From contig NZ_AEPF01000149.1 of NCBI RefSeq assembly GCF_000193735.1, positions 1 through 39,201 of the forward strand: 39,201 nucleotides of DNA, given 5' to 3'. This DNA is from Neisseria sicca 4320. GTDB taxonomy: Bacteria > Pseudomonadota > Gammaproteobacteria > Burkholderiales > Neisseriaceae. Both the position numbers and the translations under genes were made by a program. This document shows, in pieces, positions 32,081 through 39,201 of this stretch; within the stretch, counting starts at the first letter, position 1; the number at the start of each line of letters is the position of its first letter. The notes under the pieces were generated by a model that ran no database searches, had not been told where the DNA came from, and worked only from the letters and a program-made list of their open reading frames with translations.

Positions 32081-32424
32081 GTGAAGCGTCCTTTCGGTCA
32101 ATCCGTTGATAAATGGCATACGGCTTTGTTGTAAAATTACAAAATTTCATCCAAACGTCGTCTGAAATTTATAGAGTAAAATCCTGTGTTAAGATAGTTT
32201 AGCCGTAAATCATGATACAAATTAATATTTTGGCATTCTACTCCCAAAGCCAAACAACTGGTGGAAAATTACAGAATTTTCTGACTTAGGCTAAATTTGG
32301 CAGGCTTATACGGATTCTTGAAAAACAAACTGTTCTTCTGCAACTTTAAAGCCTGCTTTCAGACGACCTCAGCGCGATTTGGGTTTATAATTTCTTTTTC
32401 CCCAACTGATTTCCCCTGTTTACC
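32081..32424. other. divergent region between pyk and the phosphoribosyltransferase gene
   Basis: An AT-rich, non-coding region of 344 bases. It contains one near-DUS (about 32155, first bases AC rather than AG) and one inverted DUS at about 32358. No clear promoter pair could be selected for either gene. Confidence 0.5.
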
Positions 32425-32988
32425 ATGACCGATTTAGAAACCAAACGCCTTGAAACCCAAGCAATGCTTGATAATGCCGAGCTTTTGTTCGACCAAGACC
32501 AATGCCGTGCCGCGCTGCAAAAAGTGGCGGGCGAGATTACGCGCGACTTGGGGGACAAATATCCGCTCCTGCTGCCTGTGATGGGCGGGGCGGTGGTGTT
32601 TACGGGGCAGTTGCTGCCGCTGTTGCGCTTTCCGTTGGACTTTGATTATGTTCATGTTTCCCGTTACGGCGACAAGCTGGCGGGCGGGGCGTTCAACTGG
32701 AAACGTATGCCCGACCCGGAGCAGATTCGGGGTCGTCATGTGGTCGTGTTGGACGATATTTTGGACGAGGGACACACAATGTCGGCGATTCAGTCCAAGC
32801 TCTTGGAAATGGGCGCGGCGAGCTGCCGTGCGGCTGTGTTTGCCAACAAGTTGATCGACAAGGAAAAACCGACCAAGGCGGATTATGTCGGGCTGGATGT
32901 GCCCAACCGCTACGTCTTCGGCTACGGCATGGACGCGGCGGGCTGCTGGCGCAATTTGGGCGAGATTTACGCGCTCGACCAAGGCTGA
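32425..32988 (+). CDS. hypoxanthine-guanine phosphoribosyltransferase-like purine salvage enzyme
   Basis: This 187-residue cytoplasmic type I phosphoribosyltransferase has a PRPP-binding loop HVVVLDDILDEGHTM (acidic pair Asp-Asp). It also has LLLPVMGGAVVFTGQLLPLL at the flexible-loop side and YVGLDVPNRYVFGYGMD near the C-terminus, as in Hpt/Hgprt proteins that salvage hypoxanthine and guanine. The ribosome site is weak. A DUS pair terminates the transcript at 32998-33033. Confidence 0.9.
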   Translation: MTDLETKRLETQAMLDNAELLFDQDQCRAALQKVAGEITRDLGDKYPLLLPVMGGAVVFTGQLLPLLRFPLDFDYVHVSRYGDKLAGGAFNWKRMPDPEQIRGRHVVVLDDILDEGHTMSAIQSKLLEMGAASCRAAVFANKLIDKEKPTKADYVGLDVPNRYVFGYGMDAAGCWRNLGEIYALDQG

Positions 32989-32997
32989 TGCCGAGTT

Positions 32998-33034
32998 AAA
33001 AAAGGTCGTCTGAAAACCTTTTCAGACGACCTTT
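32998..33034 (+). terminator. terminator of the phosphoribosyltransferase gene
   Basis: A tight inverted DUS pair with A-run before and TTTG after lies 10 bases past the stop. Confidence 0.8.
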
Positions 33035-33073
33035 GTGCCACCATATCGCGCTATGTGGCGGGTGAATGGACGA

Positions 33074-33229
33074 TATAGTGGATTAACAAAAATCAGGACA
33101 AGGCGACGAAGCCGCAGACAGTACAGATAGTACGGAACCGATTCACTTGGTGCTTGAGCACCTTAGAGAATCGTTCTCTTTGAGCTAAGGCGAGGCAACG
33201 CCGTACTGGTTTAAAGTTAATCCACTATA
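33074..33229. mobile_element. full-length (156-base) Correia element upstream of the PTS genes
   Basis: It has intact TATAGTGG and CCACTATA ends and the 50-base extra core (ACCGATTCACTTGG...GAGAATCGTTCTCTTTGAGC) typical of the long CREE form. Its right end creates TATACT (33226-33231), a possible -10 pointing at the PTS genes, 45 bases before the first ATG. Confidence 0.95.
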
Positions 33230-33274
33230 CTTTCGCCCACACCGACCGAATAAAATATCATCAGGGAACACATC

Positions 33275-33712
33275 ATGATCAACCTTTTAATCATTACCCA
33301 CGAGGCAGTAGGCGAAGCCTACCGCAGCCTGACCCATCATTTCTTCCCGACGGGCATGCCGGAAAACATCCGCATCCTCGGTGTGGAGCCTGACGAAGAC
33401 CAAAATGACATCATCAACAATGCCATCGCCGCGCTGCAAGAGTTTCCTGAAAACCACGGCGTATTGATTATGACCGACATCTTCGGCGCGACGCCGTGCA
33501 ATGCCGCCCGCAGGCTGGTGCGCGCGGGCAAGTCCGCCATTCTGACCGGACTGAACGCGCCGATGATGATTAAAGCGACCCAATACTCGCCCATGGCGGA
33601 AGACCTCGCCGCCTTTACTGAAACGGTCAGGGAAGCCGCCGTCAAAGGCATTTTCGCCATCACTGCCGAACCGGAAGATTTGGTGTGCAAACAGCACGCC
33701 GAAGCCGTCTAA
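33275..33712 (+). CDS. PTS EIIA component, mannose family
   Basis: This 145-residue cytoplasmic protein begins INLLIITHEAVGEAY with the phospho-accepting His9 of the EIIA-Man fold. It continues with GVLIMTDIFGATPCNAARRL and LTGLNAPMMIKA, both typical of the family. No EIIB or EIIC partner is encoded here. With HPr and EI next to it this is a transport-free, regulatory PTS, as known for Neisseria. CAGGGAAC precedes the ATG. The three genes are closely packed (48-base gap to ptsH, then an overlap). Confidence 0.93.
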   Translation: MINLLIITHEAVGEAYRSLTHHFFPTGMPENIRILGVEPDEDQNDIINNAIAALQEFPENHGVLIMTDIFGATPCNAARRLVRAGKSAILTGLNAPMMIKATQYSPMAEDLAAFTETVREAAVKGIFAITAEPEDLVCKQHAEAV

Positions 33713-33759
33713 CCCGACCAACACGTTTTCAGACGACCCCGCACACCCGAAAGCCGAAT

Positions 33760-34029
33760 ATGCAAAAACAACAAATCGAAATCATCAACAAACTCGGACT
33801 CCACGCCCGCGCTTCCAGCAAATTCACCCAAACCGCGTCTCAGTTTCAAAGCGAAGTCTGGGTAACGAAAAACGGCAGCCGCGTCAACGGCAAAAGCATC
33901 ATGGGCTTAATGATGCTCGCCGCCGCCAAAGGCACGGTCATCGAGCTGGAAACCGACGGTTTGGACGAAGCCGCCGCCATGAAGGCATTGACCGACTTAA
34001 TCAACGACTACTTCGGCGAGGGCGAATAA
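33760..34029 (+). CDS. ptsH: HPr phosphocarrier protein
   Basis: This 89-residue phosphocarrier has both regulatory sites: His15 in NKLGLHARASSKF, phosphorylated by EI, and Ser46 in NGKSIMGLMMLAA, the target of HPr kinase in species that have it. ATG 33760 gives the normal length; the upstream open frame reads through a DUS and is not part of the family. Its stop codon shares a base with the ptsI start (TAATG). Confidence 0.97.
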   Translation: MQKQQIEIINKLGLHARASSKFTQTASQFQSEVWVTKNGSRVNGKSIMGLMMLAAAKGTVIELETDGLDEAAAMKALTDLINDYFGEGE

Positions 34030-35816
34030 TGAGTATCGTGCTGCACGGCGTTGCGGCGGGCAAAGGCATCGCCATCGGACAAGCCCACCTGATTACGCGC
34101 GGCACGGCGGAAGTGCCGCAATACGATGTTTCAGACGACCTCATCGACGCCGAAACCGCCCGTTTCGATGCCGCCATCAAAGCCACGCGCAAAGAATTGG
34201 AACAGTTGCGCAGCGCGATTCCCGAAAACGCCCCGACCGAGTTGGGCGCGTTTATTTCGCTGCACCTTATGCTGCTGACCGACGTAACCCTCTCGCGCGA
34301 ACCCGTCGATATTTTAAAAGAACAAAAAATCAACGCCGAATGGGCGTTGAAACAGCAAAGCGACAAACTCGCCGCCCAGTTCGACAGCATCGAAGACGAC
34401 TACCTGCGCGAACGCAAACAAGACATGTTGCAAGTCGTCCGCCGCATCCACAACAACCTCGTCGGGCAAAGCAACGACCTGAATTTGACCGAAGGTCTGT
34501 TTGAAGACACCATCCTGATTGCCCACGACCTCTCCCCAGCCGACACCGTCCTCTTTAAAGAGCAGCGCATCACCGCTTTCGTTACCGACGTCGGCGGCCC
34601 GACCAGCCACACCGCCATCCTCGGCCGCAGCCTCGACATCCCTTCCGTCATCGGGCTGCACAACGCCCGCAGGCTTATTACCGAAAACGAAACCGTCATC
34701 GTCGACGGCATCAACGGCGTCCTCATCATCGATCCGGACGAAGTCGTCCTCAACGAATACCGCCGCCTCGCCCGCGAATACCGCATCCACAAGCGCGAAC
34801 TCAACAAGCTCAAAAAAACCGCCGCCACCACCGCCGACGGCATCAACATCGAGTTGCTCGCCAACATCGAATCCGCCGAAGACATCAAAGCCCTGCACAA
34901 TTTCGGTGCAGACGGCGTCGGACTCTTCCGCAGCGAATTCCTCTATCTCAACCGTGACACCATGCCGTCTGAAGACGAGCAGTACGAAGTGTACAGCGCG
35001 ATTGTGAAAAAAATGAAAGGCAAAAGCATCACCATCCGCACCGTCGATTTGGGCGTGGACAAAAACCCCCGCTGGTTCGGTCAAAATTCCACCCCCAACG
35101 GCAGCCTCAACCCCGCGCTCGGACTCACCGGCATCCGCCTGTGCCTCGCCGAACCCGTCATGTTCCGCACCCAAATGCGCGCCATCCTCCGCGCCGCCGC
35201 CCACGGCCCCGTGCGTATGATGTGGCCGATGATTACCTCCTTGTCTGAAGTGCGCCAGTGCCTCATCCACCTCGACACCGCCCAACGCCAGCTCGCCGAA
35301 CGCGGCGAAACCTTCGGCACGGTTAGCGTCGGCTGCATGATTGAAATCCCGTCCGCCGCCTTGACCGTCGGCAGCATCCTCAAACTCGTCGATTTCATCT
35401 CCATCGGCACCAACGACCTGATTCAATACATCTTATCGGTCGATCGTGGCGACGACAGCGTCAGCCACCTCTACCAGCCCGGCCACCCCGCCGTCCTCAA
35501 AATGCTGCAACACATCATCCGCACCGCCAACCGTATGGAAAAAAGCGTCTCCATATGCGGCGAAATGGCAGGCGATACCGCCTACACGCGGATGCTGCTG
35601 GGCATGGGGCTGCGCCGTTTCTCCATGAACCCCAACAACCTGCTCCCCGTCAAAAACATCATCCTGCACAGCAACACCGCCCTGCTCGAAACCGAAACCG
35701 CCAAAATCCTCCGCAGCGAAGACTCGGAAAAAACCGAAAAGCTGTTGAAATTGCTCAACAGCGCGGAACACGAAGAAGAGCGGCAGGAAGAAGACAGCCC
35801 GATAGCGCAGGCGTAA
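34029..35816 (+). CDS. ptsI: PTS enzyme I
   Basis: The 595-residue EI takes phosphate from phosphoenolpyruvate and passes it to HPr. His194 in TDVGGPTSHTAILGRSL is the phospho-site. The PEP-binding domain has ADGVGLFRSEFLYL, RTVDLGVDK, MMWPMIT, GCMIEIPSAAL and SIGTNDLIQYILSVDR. VSICGEMAGD also belongs to it. A DUS is read as SDDL at 35-38, and an AT-type DUS is read as MPSE (34962-34973). The one-base overlap with ptsH implies translational coupling. Confidence 0.97.
   Translation: MSIVLHGVAAGKGIAIGQAHLITRGTAEVPQYDVSDDLIDAETARFDAAIKATRKELEQLRSAIPENAPTELGAFISLHLMLLTDVTLSREPVDILKEQKINAEWALKQQSDKLAAQFDSIEDDYLRERKQDMLQVVRRIHNNLVGQSNDLNLTEGLFEDTILIAHDLSPADTVLFKEQRITAFVTDVGGPTSHTAILGRSLDIPSVIGLHNARRLITENETVIVDGINGVLIIDPDEVVLNEYRRLAREYRIHKRELNKLKKTAATTADGINIELLANIESAEDIKALHNFGADGVGLFRSEFLYLNRDTMPSEDEQYEVYSAIVKKMKGKSITIRTVDLGVDKNPRWFGQNSTPNGSLNPALGLTGIRLCLAEPVMFRTQMRAILRAAAHGPVRMMWPMITSLSEVRQCLIHLDTAQRQLAERGETFGTVSVGCMIEIPSAALTVGSILKLVDFISIGTNDLIQYILSVDRGDDSVSHLYQPGHPAVLKMLQHIIRTANRMEKSVSICGEMAGDTAYTRMLLGMGLRRFSMNPNNLLPVKNIILHSNTALLETETAKILRSEDSEKTEKLLKLLNSAEHEEERQEEDSPIAQA
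34962..34973 (+). repeat. AT-type DUS inside ptsI
   Basis: ATGCCGTCTGAA on the coding strand, read as Met-Pro-Ser-Glu. It may be a chance match preserved by protein coding, or a trace of exchange with another DUS dialect. Confidence 0.6.
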
Positions 35817-35826
35817 ACAGGGTTTC

Positions 35827-35983
35827 TATAGTGGATTAAATTTAAATCAGGACAAGGCGACGAAGCTGCAGACAGTACAGATAGTACGGAGCCGATTCAC
35901 TTGGTGCTTCAGCACCTTAGAGAATCGTTCTCTTTGAGCTAAGGCGAGGCAACGCCGTACTGGTTTAAAGTTAATCCACTATA
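35827..35983. mobile_element. full-length Correia element downstream of ptsI
   Basis: A 157-base copy in the same orientation as 33074-33229, with the same long core. It differs at the left end (TTAAATTTAAATCAGG) and in the core hairpin (GCTTCAGC versus GCTTGAGC). It begins 10 bases after the ptsI stop. Confidence 0.95.
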
Positions 35984-35989
35984 TAAACC

Positions 35990-36034
35990 AAAAGGTCGTC
36001 TGAAAACCAAATTCGGTTTTCAGACGACCTTTTA
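35990..36034 (+). terminator. terminator after ptsI and the CREE (DUS pair)
   Basis: Inverted GGTCGTCTGAAAACC/GGTTTTCAGACGACC arms, flanked by an A-run and TTTTAT. Confidence 0.8.
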
Positions 36035-36055
36035 TCGAACCCGAATCAGAGACTC

Positions 36056-36270
36056 CCAATCATGCCCACGCAGCAAAGAATCCAGACTTAGCTTTTCAGG
36101 AATGTTTAAAGATTGCTGGAATTCCGGGACTCTCAACTCCCACCTCTGGCCAGCCTTTTATATCGAATCCGAACCCTCGCACCGTCATTCCCGCGCAGGC
36201 AGGAATCCAGACCTCCGCTTTTTAAGAAATATTTGAAGATTGCCAAGATTTCAAGCCTCTAGGTTTACGT
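36056..36270. repeat. two degenerate dRS3/NIME-like repeats
   Basis: Two related units (about 36056-36135 and 36182-36270) share AATCCAGAC, a CTTTT block, a TTTGAAGATTGCC-type block and a CAAGCCTC-type end. The second begins GTCATTCCCGCGCAGG, the dRS3 pattern with one mismatch. A third related unit is at 17094-17205. The 36035-36384 gap contains no gene. Confidence 0.55.
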
Positions 36271-36308
36271 TGCAGATCATCCTTAATATTTAATATTTCC
36301 AAAACGGC

Positions 36309-36341
36309 AAAGGTCGTCTGAAAATTTTCAGACGACCTTTG
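36309..36341. terminator. tight DUS-pair stem directly before the hrpA promoter
   Basis: AAAGGTCGTCTGAAAA and TTTTCAGACGACCTTT pair with almost no loop. It insulates hrpA from upstream transcription. Confidence 0.75.
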
Positions 36342-36348
36342 CTATAAT
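36340..36348 (+). promoter_or_regulatory. extended -10 promoter of hrpA
   Basis: TGC followed by a perfect TATAAT (36343-36348) lies 36 bases upstream of the hrpA ATG. The right arm of the DUS stem occupies the -35 to spacer region. Confidence 0.5.
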
Positions 36349-36384
36349 CACTCCCTTTGTTTTATTTGAAATTTTTCCAACACC

Positions 36385-39201
<2,817 letters not shown>

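Noticed and set aside
34314..35426. 370-residue minus-strand open frame
   Set aside because: Antisense to the clearly coding ptsI; Asp/Val/Gly-rich shadow without motifs.

Overview
The window looks like chromosomal DNA from a commensal Neisseria. The 12-mer AGGTCGTCTGAA, the DNA uptake sequence dialect I know as AG-mucDUS (N. mucosa/sicca/subflava-type species), occurs dozens of times, often as inverted pairs just after genes where it doubles as a terminator. Correia repeat enclosed elements (CREE; ends TATAGTGG...CCACTATA) and decayed dRS3/NIME-like repeats are also neisserial. There is no phage, transposase, plasmid or CRISPR signature.

Layout. 1-430: tRNA-Tyr, -Gly and -Thr as a minus-strand operon with a near-consensus promoter. 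430-2760: ferredoxin, rsmD, a small membrane protein and an AT-rich UDG-fold-like gene. 2828-15452: a largely minus-strand housekeeping block, read leftward as def, fmt, macrodomain protein, rsmB, DUF4390, ntrY, ntrX, dprA, smg, topA, with one plus-strand PepSY gene inserted. dprA carries a one-base frameshift. 15733-17013: LysM protein. 17470-21885: a minus-strand haem-related cluster of a truncated TonB-dependent receptor, a HutW-HutX fusion and a small NAD(P)-binding reductase, in the order receptor-W-X-Y. 22108-26610: ppk2, a pabB-pabC fusion with an in-frame CREE, and a DUF389 membrane protein. 27058-28716: acpP and fabF. 29080-32988: two orphan membrane proteins, pyruvate kinase and a purine phosphoribosyltransferase. 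33275-35816: a regulatory PTS (EIIA-Man, HPr, EI) flanked by two full-length CREEs. 36385 to the right edge: the helicase hrpA, running off the window and containing repeat-derived coding sequence.

How the genes work together. rsmB-DUF4390-ntrY-ntrX are packed or overlapping and should be co-transcribed; fmt and def act on initiator methionine; dprA serves natural transformation, consistent with the dense DUS. The most interesting region is 17.4-21.9 kb. It resembles the chu/hut anaerobic haem-degradation cassette (radical-SAM haem ring opening, haem chaperone, anaerobilin reductase), but W and X are one reading frame and the receptor has been beheaded at a CREE. The fusion has its own strong sigma70-like promoter with two palindromes, one of them Fur-like.

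Limits: all family assignments come from reading motifs. No database search or alignment was run, and terminator, promoter and operator calls are by eye.
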